Part shown: piece after piece, positions 1 through 5,457 of the stretch | Numbering within the stretch: position 1 is the stretch's first letter | Layout of the letters: each line of letters begins with the position of its first letter | NCBI GenBank assembly: GCA_903643055.1 | Contig: CAHJWV010000683.1 | Location: 1 to 5,457 of the forward strand | Source: Burkholderiales bacterium | GTDB lineage: Bacteria > Pseudomonadota > Gammaproteobacteria > Burkholderiales > Burkholderiaceae | Length of the DNA: 5,457 bases | Reading direction: 5' to 3' | Notes under the pieces: model-generated | Databases searched by the model: none | Told to the model about the DNA's origin: nothing | The model's input: only the letters and a program-made list of their open reading frames with translations | Made by a program: the position numbers and the translations under genes

Positions 1-247
1 GCCGAGCGCGCACCCGCCGCCGCACCCGCGCCTTCGGCCCGTTGCGGGCCTTGTTGCTGGGCGGTGGCGGCGAGCGGCGAGGCGCATGCCGGAAGACCAC
101 ACCGCGGTGCATGCCGCCATGGAACGAAGAGTGATGCCGCTGTTCGCGAGGCGTCTCTTGCGCTTGTGGATTCGTCTGTGTGGCAGTTGCAGATGCATTG
201 GCCGCCGACGGCGGCAGCTGGGACGAGGGCGGCAGCGTCAGCGTCAT
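1..247 (-). CDS. HpaA/HrpV-like T3S control protein, N-terminal 82 codons, runs off window
   Basis: An open frame starts at the ATG at 245-247, which overlaps the sctS stop as ATGA, and continues without a stop to the window edge (82 codons). Residues 1-33 are rich in Pro, Ser, Thr, Ala and Gln with no acidic residue until position 31, a composition often seen in T3 secretion signals. Residues 34-82 are strongly basic and His-rich, with RHAPRRSPPPP (53-63) and RVRRRVRAR (74-82). In Hrp2 clusters the gene after hrcS is hpaA (hrpV in Ralstonia), a secreted regulator that binds the HpaB chaperone and carries basic nuclear-localisation-type segments in Xanthomonas. Position and composition both fit, but I cannot show sequence homology from this fragment. 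No Shine-Dalgarno precedes it, so coupling to sctS is likely. A second frame (ATG at 118-120) is also open to the edge but has no family resemblance. Confidence 0.6.
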   Translation of the reverse strand, partial: MTLTLPPSSQLPPSAANASATATQTNPQAQETPREQRHHSSFHGGMHRGVVFRHAPRRSPPPPSNKARNGPKARVRRRVRAR

Positions 248-507
248 GTCTGAAAGATGGCGGCGAAGAGGTTCTCGGAAAATTTCGTCAGCGTGGAGCC
301 GGCCCAAGGAGCGGCCAGGATCACGACGCCGGTCACGACCAACAGCTTGACGCCTTGCGAGATGCTCTGGTCTTGCAGCGAAGTGATGGCCTGGAAGAAG
401 GACACCAGCAGGCCCACCGTGGCGGAGATCAGCACGGCGGGCAGCGAGAGCATCACGCACATCAGCAGCGCTTCGGTGGTCAGTTGGATGACGACGTCAT
501 AAGTCAT
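244..507 (-). CDS. sctS: SctS (HrcS/YscS/FliQ family) export-gate membrane protein
   Basis: An 87-residue inner-membrane protein with two hydrophobic segments (about residues 13-37 and 52-73), the fourth-ring subunit of the export gate that packs around SctR and SctT. The family hallmark between the helices is clear: VGLLVSFFQAITSLQDQSIS (31-50), then GVKLL. Length matches the usual 85-90 residues. The start at 507 (MTYDVVIQLTTEAL) fits family N-termini; the same frame is open up to 705, but that part is a shadow of sctR. Only a weak GGA lies 9 nt upstream of the ATG. The gene follows sctR after 67 nt, a wider gap than others here, and its TGA overlaps the next ATG. Confidence 0.95.
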   Translation of the reverse strand: MTYDVVIQLTTEALLMCVMLSLPAVLISATVGLLVSFFQAITSLQDQSISQGVKLLVVTGVVILAAPWAGSTLTKFSENLFAAIFQT

Positions 508-574
508 GGATGCAAATCCGGTGGGTGGATCAGGTGATGCGTGGATCGGTGGGTCTCGAACGTTCGGTAACCCG
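508..574 (-). other. 67-nt spacer between sctR and sctS
   Basis: The largest gap between genes in the window. It holds a 10-bp palindrome CGAACGTTCG (557-566) and a near-direct repeat, CCCACCGAT (545-553) and CCCACCGGAT (516-525) on the minus strand. I see no terminator stem with a T run and no clear promoter, so read-through into sctS is expected. Confidence 0.5.
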
Positions 575-1234
575 TCAGCGGTAGGTGAGCAGCAGGCCAT
601 GAACAAGCCGAGACCAGCCGTCGAGCGTGACGAAGAGCAGCAGCTTGAACGGGATGGCCACGTTGGTTGGTGTGACCTGTGACAGGCCCATGGCCAGCAG
701 CACATTGGCGATCACGATGTCGATCACGATGAACGCGAGGTACAGCAAAAAGCCGATGCGAAAGGCGGCCGTCAGCTCGCTGAGCAGGAAGGCCGGCGCG
801 AGCACGATCAGGTCGTCTCTCTTCAGCTTGGCGGCTTCTTCGGGCGGCCAGATGATCGTGGCCGACTTCAGGAAGAACTGCTTCTCGCGCTCTTCGGCGT
901 GCTTCTCGAGGAACTTGCGGAAGGGCTCGCGGGCGACGTCGGCCGATTGGATCAGCCCAAGCGCCGATGAGCTTCCGTTCTTCAGGTTCGGTGTCATCGC
1001 GTCGGTGGCACTGACGAAAACCGGCGCCATGATGTAGCACGACATGATGATCGCCACACCGTTCAGCACGGTGTTAGGCGGCACTTGTTGAACGCCGATG
1101 GCATTGCGCAGCAGGCCCAGCACGATCGCGATCTTGGTGTACGAGGTGACCACCATCGCGATGAAGGGCAGCACTGACAGCGACAGTGCCACCAGGACCA
1201 GCGATACCGGGTCAGCCTGGAATACCGGTGTCAT
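575..1234 (-). CDS. sctR: SctR (HrcR/YscR/FliP family) export-gate membrane protein
   Basis: A 219-residue inner-membrane protein; five copies form most of the export-gate pore with SctS and SctT. Hydrophobic segments lie at about residues 8-42, 54-75, 142-184 and 192-217. FliP-family signatures are present: APAFLLSELTAAFRIGF (147-163) and PFKLLLFVTLDGW (195-207). The stretch between (about 80-140) is the charged periplasmic/loop region with EREKQFFLKSA. The frame stays open upstream to 1651, but that part is a shadow of sctQ. The start MTPVFQADPV at 1234 is chosen because it fits family N-termini and has a GGAG site 7 nt upstream. It overlaps the sctQ end by 23 nt. There is no cleavable signal peptide of the type seen in flagellar FliP, consistent with T3SS SctR. 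Confidence 0.96.
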   Translation of the reverse strand: MTPVFQADPVSLVLVALSLSVLPFIAMVVTSYTKIAIVLGLLRNAIGVQQVPPNTVLNGVAIIMSCYIMAPVFVSATDAMTPNLKNGSSSALGLIQSADVAREPFRKFLEKHAEEREKQFFLKSATIIWPPEEAAKLKRDDLIVLAPAFLLSELTAAFRIGFLLYLAFIVIDIVIANVLLAMGLSQVTPTNVAIPFKLLLFVTLDGWSRLVHGLLLTYR

Positions 1235-1454
1235 GTGTGTACTCCATACGGGTGATGCGCACGCCGAGTTGATCGCCGATGGCCACGAGTTGGCCATGGC
1301 CGAGAGTCTGCCCATGGCAGACCAGGCGCACGGTGGCTTCGAGCAGCGGCACGTCCAGTTCGATGGCATAACCTGGCCGCATCGTGGACAACTCGGCCAG
1401 GCTGATGCGGGCGGTGTCGAGTTCGAAGGCGACCGGCAGCTGCAGGTTTTCCAT
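1212..1454 (-). other. Possible internal translation product SctQ-C (80 residues)
   Basis: An in-frame ATG at 1452-1454 (Met258 of SctQ) falls just before the C-terminal SPOA domain and would give an 80-residue protein reading MENLQLPVAFELD at its start. YscQ of Yersinia and SpaO of Salmonella are known to make a short C-terminal product of similar size from an internal start, and this product assembles with full-length SctQ. The upstream bases contain GGGCGG about 4 nt before the ATG, a poor Shine-Dalgarno match. The domain boundary supports the idea; the ribosome site does not strongly do so. Confidence 0.35.
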
Positions 1455-2225
1455 CGAGCCGCCCGAGTTGTGGGCAGCGGGAGTTTCGTCCGAACTTGAA
1501 ATGTGAGGGGCTTCTGCGACTTGCAATTTGAACTCCTGCGGATTGATATAAACGGGTGCTTGCAAGGTGCAGCCCACGCCACCGATGAGGGTGTGACCTC
1601 GGGTGCCGGCGAGTACGACGTCACCCACCTGAAGCGATGCAATGACCTCACGCGTCCAGTGGCGGACCATCAGCCGGATGCGGGCCCGCATGGCCAGGGA
1701 CGCGAAGGGAGAGATGTCGGCGCCGGCGCTTTGCTCGGCCAGGGCCAGCAGGCGGTCGACGAGTGCGGCGTCGCAGCGCAACAGGCCACAACGCCAGTCG
1801 CCGGCCGACAGGCTGATGGTTCCGACCACGCCGGCATTGCGGCGCCGCGCGGTGATGCTTACCGAGCCCAGCGCGGGTTCCAGGGCCTTCGTCAGCGGGG
1901 CCATCAGGTGCGTGGCAACGGCGCATGCCAACACGCTGTCGGGTAAGGCGAGTGCCATCTGAAGCGCGGGGTGATCGGCCAGATCGACGGCCACTTCAAA
2001 GCCACCGTGATCGGTATCGAAAGACAGTACCCAGGGCAGTGAAATCGGCCGGCCTGCGATGGACAAGGTCTGCAAATCCAGGGTTCGACTGAGCCAGCGC
2101 TCGAAATGGGCATCGAAGGCCAGCCGGCGCATCTGGGCTTCGGGCAGCGTCATCGTCGTCAGGCGCGCAGCCAGCGACTCGATGTGCTGTGGCCCGGAGG
2201 CATGGACGGGAACGAGGCGTGTCAT
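1212..2225 (-). CDS. sctQ: SctQ (HrcQ/YscQ/SpaO) cytoplasmic sorting-platform protein
   Basis: A 337-residue soluble protein that builds the cytoplasmic sorting platform (C-ring equivalent) under the export gate; the length is normal for unsplit SctQ. Residues 1-190 are a weakly conserved N-terminal domain. Residues about 195-235 look like a divergent first SPOA domain (LQVGDVVL through VYINPQEFKLQ). A Ser/Ala/Asn-rich linker at about 238-257 leads to the C-terminal SPOA domain at 261-327, with LPVAFELDTARISLAEL, RPGYAIELD and GQLVAIGDQLGVRIT. The protein is a single chain, unlike the split HrcQA/HrcQB of Pseudomonas syringae. Met258 sits at the linker/SPOA boundary and may be an internal start. 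The start ATG at 2225 overlaps the sctP stop by 4 nt. A PIP-type box 114 nt upstream suggests sctQ also heads its own transcript. The 3' end overlaps sctR by 23 nt. Confidence 0.93.
   Translation of the reverse strand: MTRLVPVHASGPQHIESLAARLTTMTLPEAQMRRLAFDAHFERWLSRTLDLQTLSIAGRPISLPWVLSFDTDHGGFEVAVDLADHPALQMALALPDSVLACAVATHLMAPLTKALEPALGSVSITARRRNAGVVGTISLSAGDWRCGLLRCDAALVDRLLALAEQSAGADISPFASLAMRARIRLMVRHWTREVIASLQVGDVVLAGTRGHTLIGGVGCTLQAPVYINPQEFKLQVAEAPHISSSDETPAAHNSGGSMENLQLPVAFELDTARISLAELSTMRPGYAIELDVPLLEATVRLVCHGQTLGHGQLVAIGDQLGVRITRMEYTHDTGIPG
1242..1245 (-). promoter_or_regulatory. Ribosome binding site of sctR
   Basis: GGAG on the minus strand, 7 nt before the ATG at 1234 and inside the sctQ reading frame. 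It is the clearest Shine-Dalgarno in the window and decides the sctR start against the longer open frame that runs up to 1651. Confidence 0.7.
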
Positions 2226-2884
2226 GTGAGGTCGATGTCGATTTCTTTGGAAAAGGGGAGTGCTTTCTCCAACAGGGCGTGGAGTGCGTCTCGGTGTTGC
2301 AACACTAAATCGAATGAGCGCGTCGACTGGGTGTGGAAGCGAAGCTGCAAGCGGTGAGGCGAAAGAGAAATCCTCAATTCGGTTTCCGGCAGGGCACTCG
2401 GATTGATCGGCACCACCACCGACCAGTTCTCAAACGACGGGTCGGCGTGCCGGCACATGGCGGCGATCGTGCGCACGATCGCCGCATCCCAGTCGGGTGG
2501 TGGCGGCGTGAAACTGACGTTCATCCATGGCGCTTCCGGCGCGATGGCGACCTCGGGCTGGGTGACGCTGTCTTGCCCCTCGGCGCGCGGCTGTGCGGGA
2601 GCGACGGCGCGGCGCAGCAGCGCCGCGGTATTCGCCGGCGACGGGGTTTCGGTGGCGGTGGCCGGGCGCTTGGCCGACCCATGGGCCGATGTGGGTGGGG
2701 CCGATGTCTTGTCGGGTGACTCGCTTGCGGCGCTGCGGCGCGGGCCGGGCTCGACGCGCTCGCTGCGCCGGGTCGAATTCAGCGCACGCTGGAAGCGGTC
2801 GAACTGGCGCACCTCGATCGCGCTGCGGGCAAGCGGCGGCCCGACGATGATGCGCCGCAGCCGGCGGATGTCTTGGTCGCTCAT
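2222..2884 (-). CDS. sctP: SctP-like substrate-specificity switch protein, HpaP/HpaC family
   Basis: A 220-residue soluble protein, probably the T3SS substrate-switch regulator. In Xanthomonas the HpaC member of this family binds the C-terminal domain of HrcU and shifts export from pilus or early substrates to translocators and effectors. Three parts are visible: a basic, partly helical N-terminus (residues 1-45, with IRRLRRIIVGPP and VRQFDRFQRAL); a low-complexity Pro/Ala/Ser/Thr linker (about 46-118); and a compact C-terminal domain (about 119-220). The last contains ENWSVVVPINPSALPET, LRISLSPHRLQLRF and HRDALHALLEKALP, a pattern I recognise from HpaP. The start at 2884 has only a weak GAG/GGGG stretch in the 14-nt gap after sctV. 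The stop overlaps the sctQ start as ATGA, suggesting translational coupling. The gene also carries a 26-bp palindrome and a PIP-type box. SctP proteins diverge quickly, so the call rests on the C-terminal pattern plus position between sctV and sctQ. Confidence 0.82.
   Translation of the reverse strand: MSDQDIRRLRRIIVGPPLARSAIEVRQFDRFQRALNSTRRSERVEPGPRRSAASESPDKTSAPPTSAHGSAKRPATATETPSPANTAALLRRAVAPAQPRAEGQDSVTQPEVAIAPEAPWMNVSFTPPPPDWDAAIVRTIAAMCRHADPSFENWSVVVPINPSALPETELRISLSPHRLQLRFHTQSTRSFDLVLQHRDALHALLEKALPFSKEIDIDLT
2302..2307 (-). promoter_or_regulatory. Candidate -10 element (TAGTGT) of the sctQ promoter
   Basis: TAGTGT on the minus strand fits YANNNT and lies exactly 31 nt after the PIP-type box; active PIP promoters place this element 30-32 nt downstream. 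Transcription would begin near 2295, leaving a leader of about 70 nt before sctQ. The hexamer alone is a weak match to TATAAT. Confidence 0.5.
2339..2363 (-). promoter_or_regulatory. Perfect PIP box / hrpII box upstream of sctQ
   Basis: The minus strand reads TTCGC, 15 bases, TTCGC, an exact match to the plant-inducible-promoter consensus (TTCGC-N15-TTCGC) and to the hrpII box (TTCG-N16-TTCG). These are bound by the AraC-type activators HrpX (Xanthomonas) and HrpB (Ralstonia). It lies within the 3' part of sctP and ends 113 nt before the sctQ ATG, oriented toward sctQ. Xanthomonas hrpD operons starting at hrcQ are also PIP-driven. The match could arise by chance in coding DNA, but the -10 spacing and gene context strengthen it. 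Confidence 0.65.
2460..2485. repeat. 26-bp perfect palindrome inside sctP
   Basis: Two 13-base arms (GCGGCGATCGTGC and its exact complement) meet with no spacer, centred between 2472 and 2473. In mRNA this could fold as an 11-bp G/C-rich stem with a GCGC loop. It encodes AAIVRTIAA (residues 134-142 of SctP), in the C-terminal domain and about 100 nt upstream of the PIP-type box. Confidence 0.9.
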
Positions 2885-2898
2885 GCCCCGAGCTCAGC

Positions 2899-4968
2899 TC
2901 AAGGCAGCACGCGGCCGAGCGGGCGCAGCTCCACCTGGCCACCGAGTTCCTGATAGGAATAGACGCGCACCCAGTCGAGCTTCGATTCGATCATTTTCTT
3001 GACATAGCGGCGGATGTCCATCGACGTGACCACCGCCACGCCGCGGTTCGGAACGCTGCCCGAGATCTTCAAGACCTTTTCGGTGATCGCCGCGGCGCTC
3101 TCGGGTGCCATCGCGAGGTAGTTGCCGGCGGGCGTCGGCTTGATGCACTGGCGGATCGATTGCTCGACGCTGGCGTCGAGCAGGATCGCGGAGATGAAGT
3201 TCTGGCCGGCGCTGGCTTCGAAGGCGAGGTAGCGGCCGAGATCGCCGCGTACATATTCGGTCAGCAGCAGCATGTCCTTTTCCTTCGGGCCCCAATTGAT
3301 GAGGCTCTCGAAAATGGTGCGCACGTTGCGGATCGGTACCTGTTCTTCGAGCAGGCGGCGCAGCACTTCGGCGATCCGCTGCGCCGGTAGCACCTTTTGT
3401 ACTTCGGCCACCAGGCCGGGGTAATCGGGGGTGGCCTTGTCGACGATCCACTGCACTTCCTGGACGCCCATGAAGAGGTGCGCGTTCTGGCGCAGCATCA
3501 TCATCACCTGGCGGGCGATCACCTGTTCGAGGTCCAGGCACTGCAGGCGGGTTTCTTCCGAGACCTGGCCCGGCGCGATCCACAGCGATTCAGCCTGGTC
3601 CAGCAGCGGCCCGTGGCGCACGGCCTGGGCGGCCAGCGGCGAGTCGGCCGCGATCACCCACAGCATGCGCTCCGCTGGCAAGTTAACCAGCTTGACCGGC
3701 ACGTCGTTGATCAGGATCTCGAAGCTCAAGTCTTTCAGGTCGGGCGACACCCACATGCCGACACCGGGGAACGGAACACCGAGCAGCGATTGCAGGCTCA
3801 AGCGCTCGCGCTCCATCGCGACATCGAGACTGCCGGCAACGACCTGGCTGGCCAGGCTCTTCGACATGCGGATCGCCAGTGGCTTGGCGAAGTGCGGTGC
3901 GTCTTGCATGATCGCCGGCGCATCGCCCTTGCCGCCTTCGCGCTGCATCGCCGACATCGGCGTCGAAATGATCGTCTCGCCTCCGCCGCCGCGGCGTTGC
4001 TTGGCCAGGCTATAGCCGGCCGCGGCCAGGCCGATCGACAAGGCGAGGAACTGAATCGCCGGAAAGCCCGGCACCAGCGCGAAGGCTGCGACGAGGCCGG
4101 AGGCGAGGTACATCGCGCGCACGTTGGTCGTCAGCTGGGCAAAGATTTCTTCGCCGAGCGAGCGTGGCTTTTTCTCGTGTTCATCGGCCACCCGGGTGAT
4201 CAGCACGCCTGCGGCCACGCAAATGAAGAGCGAAGGGATCTGCGACACCATCGCGTCACCGATCGACAGGATGGCAAAGCGGTTGGCGGCTTCGCCAGCG
4301 GTCATGCCGTGATACATGATGCCGACGACGATGCCGGCCAGGATGTTGACCATCGTGATGATCAGGCCGGCGATGGCATCGCCCTTCACGAACTTCATCG
4401 CGCCGTCCATGCCGCCGTGCATCTGGCTTTCCATGCTCAGCATCGCGCGCTTCTTGCGGGCCTCTTCGCCGGTCAGGTGGCCGGCGCGCAAGTCGGCGTC
4501 AATGCTCATCTGCTTGCCCGGCATCGCATCGAGCGTGAATCGGGCGCCGACTTCGGCTACGCGCTCCGAGCCCTTGGAGATCACGATGAACTGCACGATG
4601 GTGATGATCATGAACACCACGATGCCCACGACCAGGTTGCCGCCCACCACCAGTTCACCGAAGCTTTCGATCAAGTGGCCCGCATCGGCGTTGAGCAGAA
4701 TCGATTTCGTCGATGCGATGTTCAGCGAGAGCCGAAACAGTGTGGTGAACAGCAGCAGCGCCGGGAACGACGACAGCGCGACGGCGTTCGGAATGAACAG
4801 CGAGGTCATCAGCAGCAGCACGCTGATCGCCAGGTTCAAGGCCAGCAGGCTGTCGATCGCCATCGTTGGTAGCGGCAGGATCATCAAGCCGACGATCGCA
4901 ACGACCAGCAGGCTCATCGCCACGTCGTTGCCGATGCCGGCTTTGTTGGTTATCTGAAACTTGGCCAT
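2899..4968 (-). CDS. sctV: SctV (HrcV/LcrD/InvA/FlhA family) major export gate protein
   Basis: A 689-residue inner-membrane protein that forms the nonameric export gate and receives chaperone-substrate complexes; the length is normal for the family. Residues about 18-130 and 195-320 carry the hydrophobic segments expected of the N-terminal membrane domain (around eight helices). The FHIPEP signature lies between them at residues 136-159, with RVAEVGARF followed by LDAMPGKQMSIDAD. Residues about 360-689 are the cytosolic ring domain, including VPFPGVGMWVSPDL and the C-terminal SYQELGGQVELRPLGRV typical of SctV. The start at 4968 opens directly into the family N-terminus (MAKFQITNKAGIGND) and has only a weak GAGAAAG ribosome site about 4 nt upstream. 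The gene follows sctU by 33 nt and precedes sctP by 14 nt, so it is very likely co-transcribed with them. Flagellar FlhA is the paralogue to exclude; sctP, sctQ and gene order argue for T3SS. Confidence 0.97.
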   Translation of the reverse strand: MAKFQITNKAGIGNDVAMSLLVVAIVGLMILPLPTMAIDSLLALNLAISVLLLMTSLFIPNAVALSSFPALLLFTTLFRLSLNIASTKSILLNADAGHLIESFGELVVGGNLVVGIVVFMIITIVQFIVISKGSERVAEVGARFTLDAMPGKQMSIDADLRAGHLTGEEARKKRAMLSMESQMHGGMDGAMKFVKGDAIAGLIITMVNILAGIVVGIMYHGMTAGEAANRFAILSIGDAMVSQIPSLFICVAAGVLITRVADEHEKKPRSLGEEIFAQLTTNVRAMYLASGLVAAFALVPGFPAIQFLALSIGLAAAGYSLAKQRRGGGGETIISTPMSAMQREGGKGDAPAIMQDAPHFAKPLAIRMSKSLASQVVAGSLDVAMERERLSLQSLLGVPFPGVGMWVSPDLKDLSFEILINDVPVKLVNLPAERMLWVIAADSPLAAQAVRHGPLLDQAESLWIAPGQVSEETRLQCLDLEQVIARQVMMMLRQNAHLFMGVQEVQWIVDKATPDYPGLVAEVQKVLPAQRIAEVLRRLLEEQVPIRNVRTIFESLINWGPKEKDMLLLTEYVRGDLGRYLAFEASAGQNFISAILLDASVEQSIRQCIKPTPAGNYLAMAPESAAAITEKVLKISGSVPNRGVAVVTSMDIRRYVKKMIESKLDWVRVYSYQELGGQVELRPLGRVLP

Positions 4969-5001
4969 GGAGCTTTCTCGTTGATGTGGAGGGGCAAGAG
5001 A

Positions 5002-5457
5002 TCAATGGCGGGTGGTGCTGCCGGGCGGTGTCGAAGCGGCATCCAGCCCCATGCGCTCGACCATCGCGACCCAGCGCAACACGGCGGCAACGGCATCGAA
5101 CAGCTCTTCGGGCATCACGCCGTTCAGGCGCACCTTGAACAGCGCACGGGCCAGTTCAGGGTTGCCGACCACCGGCACGTTGTGGGCTTCGGCGATCGAG
5201 CGGATGGTGAAGGCTTCGTTGTCGATGCCTTTGGCCACGATCGTTGGCAGCGGCGTTTCACCGGGCTTGTAATAGAGGGCCACGGCGTAGTGGCTCGGGT
5301 TGGTCACGACCACGGTGGCCTTCGGCACCGTGGTCTCCGGTGGCGAGTTCGCGAGCTCGTGGGCCAGCTGCTTGCGCTGGCCCTTGATCTGCGGGTCGCC
5401 TTCCATTTCCTTGTATTCGCGCTTGATCTCGTCCTTGCTCATGCGCTGGTCACGGAT
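5002..5457 (-). CDS. sctU: SctU (HrcU/YscU/FlhB family) export switch protein, C-terminal part, 5' end outside window
   Basis: This is the cytoplasmic end of the T3SS autoprotease that sets substrate specificity at the inner-membrane export gate. The frame is open to the window edge (last upstream codons read I-R-D-Q-R), so the ATG at 5442 is internal and not the start. About 151 residues are visible of a family usually near 350; the four N-terminal membrane helices lie outside. Counting from the Met at 5442, residues 1-25 are the charged linker (MSKDEIKREY, then EGDPQIKG), typical of FlhB/YscU. The autocleavage site at residues 48-51 reads N-P-S-H (5290-5301) within VVVTNPSHYAVALYY; the family consensus is NPTH, with cleavage between N and P. 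The rest, with IVAKG and VPVVGNPELARALF, matches the conserved cytoplasmic domain. The tail after MGLDAA is short and probably disordered. It lies 33 nt upstream of sctV, as in Hrp2 loci. Family assignment is secure; the T3SS (not flagellar) assignment rests on neighbours. Confidence 0.95.
   Translation of the reverse strand: MRDQRMSKDEIKREYKEMEGDPQIKGQRKQLAHELANSPPETTVPKATVVVTNPSHYAVALYYKPGETPLPTIVAKGIDNEAFTIRSIAEAHNVPVVGNPELARALFKVRLNGVMPEELFDAVAAVLRWVAMVERMGLDAASTPPGSTTRH

Noticed and set aside
64..537. Plus-strand open frame opposite sctS and the hpaA-like gene
   Set aside because: Low-complexity, His/Gly/Gln-rich translation that is the complement of sctS; no ribosome site or recognisable domain.
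244..705. Longer 153-residue version of sctS
   Set aside because: The extension overlaps sctR, is Cys/Ser/Trp-rich shadow sequence, and would nearly double a family that is about 88 residues long.
575..1651. Longer 358-residue version of sctR
   Set aside because: The extra N-terminal part overlaps sctQ by over 400 nt and has no SctR similarity; the ATG at 1234 has a GGAG site and starts the family sequence.
2403..3002. Plus-strand open frame opposite sctP
   Set aside because: Ala/Arg/Ser-rich shadow frame; sctP on the minus strand has a recognisable HpaP-type C-terminal domain and fits the operon.
3397..4872. Long plus-strand open frame (491 codons) antisense to sctV
   Set aside because: It lies wholly within the well-supported sctV gene, is rich in His, Asp, Gln and Arg as expected of the complement of GC-rich coding DNA, and resembles no family I know.
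5002..5442. sctU starting at the ATG at 5442 as a small separate C-terminal gene
   Set aside because: The frame stays open to the window edge, and the region around this Met is the conserved linker after the last membrane helix of SctU, so it is internal.
1..5457. Flagellar export genes (flhB, flhA, fliP, fliQ) instead of T3SS
   Set aside because: The families are paralogous, but an HpaP-type gene and a full-length SctQ between the FlhA-like and FliP-like genes, plus an SctR without a FliP-type signal peptide, fit an Hrp2-type T3SS locus.

Overview
The window holds part of the core export-apparatus locus of a non-flagellar type III secretion system (T3SS). Every gene I support lies on the minus strand, so the locus reads from position 5457 down to 1. 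The order is sctU (3' part only), sctV, sctP (HpaP/HpaC-like), sctQ, sctR, sctS, then the first 82 codons of a basic, Pro/Ser/Thr-rich protein in the slot where hpaA/hrpV sits in related loci. This is the hrcU-hrcV-hpaP and hrcQ-hrcR-hrcS-hpaA order of Hrp2-type clusters in Xanthomonas, Ralstonia and Acidovorax. High GC (about 60-65% by eye), strong G/C at third codon positions and the Hrp2 order suggest a betaproteobacterium, probably Burkholderiales. The host genus cannot be fixed from this window, and plant association is only suggested.

Layout on the minus strand: sctU C-terminal domain with its autocleavage motif (5457-5002), a 33-nt gap, sctV (4968-2899), a 14-nt gap, sctP (2884-2222), an ATGA overlap, sctQ (2225-1212), a 23-nt overlap, sctR (1234-575), a 67-nt gap, sctS (507-244), an ATGA overlap, and the hpaA-like start (247 to the window edge). 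There is no stretch over 300 bases without a gene and no tRNA, rRNA, mobile element or CRISPR array. The plus strand holds only antisense shadow frames.

How the parts fit: SctR and SctS, with SctT (not in this window), form the inner-membrane export gate. SctU sits on the gate and its cleaved cytoplasmic domain sets substrate class. SctV is the nonameric export gate above the sorting platform. SctQ builds the cytoplasmic sorting platform. SctP is expected to act on the SctU C-terminal domain to switch from early to late substrates. The HpaA-like protein is probably a secreted control protein.

The most notable signal outside the genes is a perfect PIP/hrpII-type box, TTCGC-N15-TTCGC, inside the 3' part of sctP. 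A YANNNT -10 candidate lies exactly 31 nt downstream, giving a predicted leader of about 70 nt ahead of sctQ. This suggests sctQ-R-S-hpaA has its own AraC-type (HrpX/HrpB-like) promoter. Other points are a 26-bp perfect palindrome inside sctP, a possible internal start giving an 80-residue SctQ C-terminal product, and NPSH in place of NPTH in SctU. I see a known system with some regulatory details worth testing, not an undescribed one.
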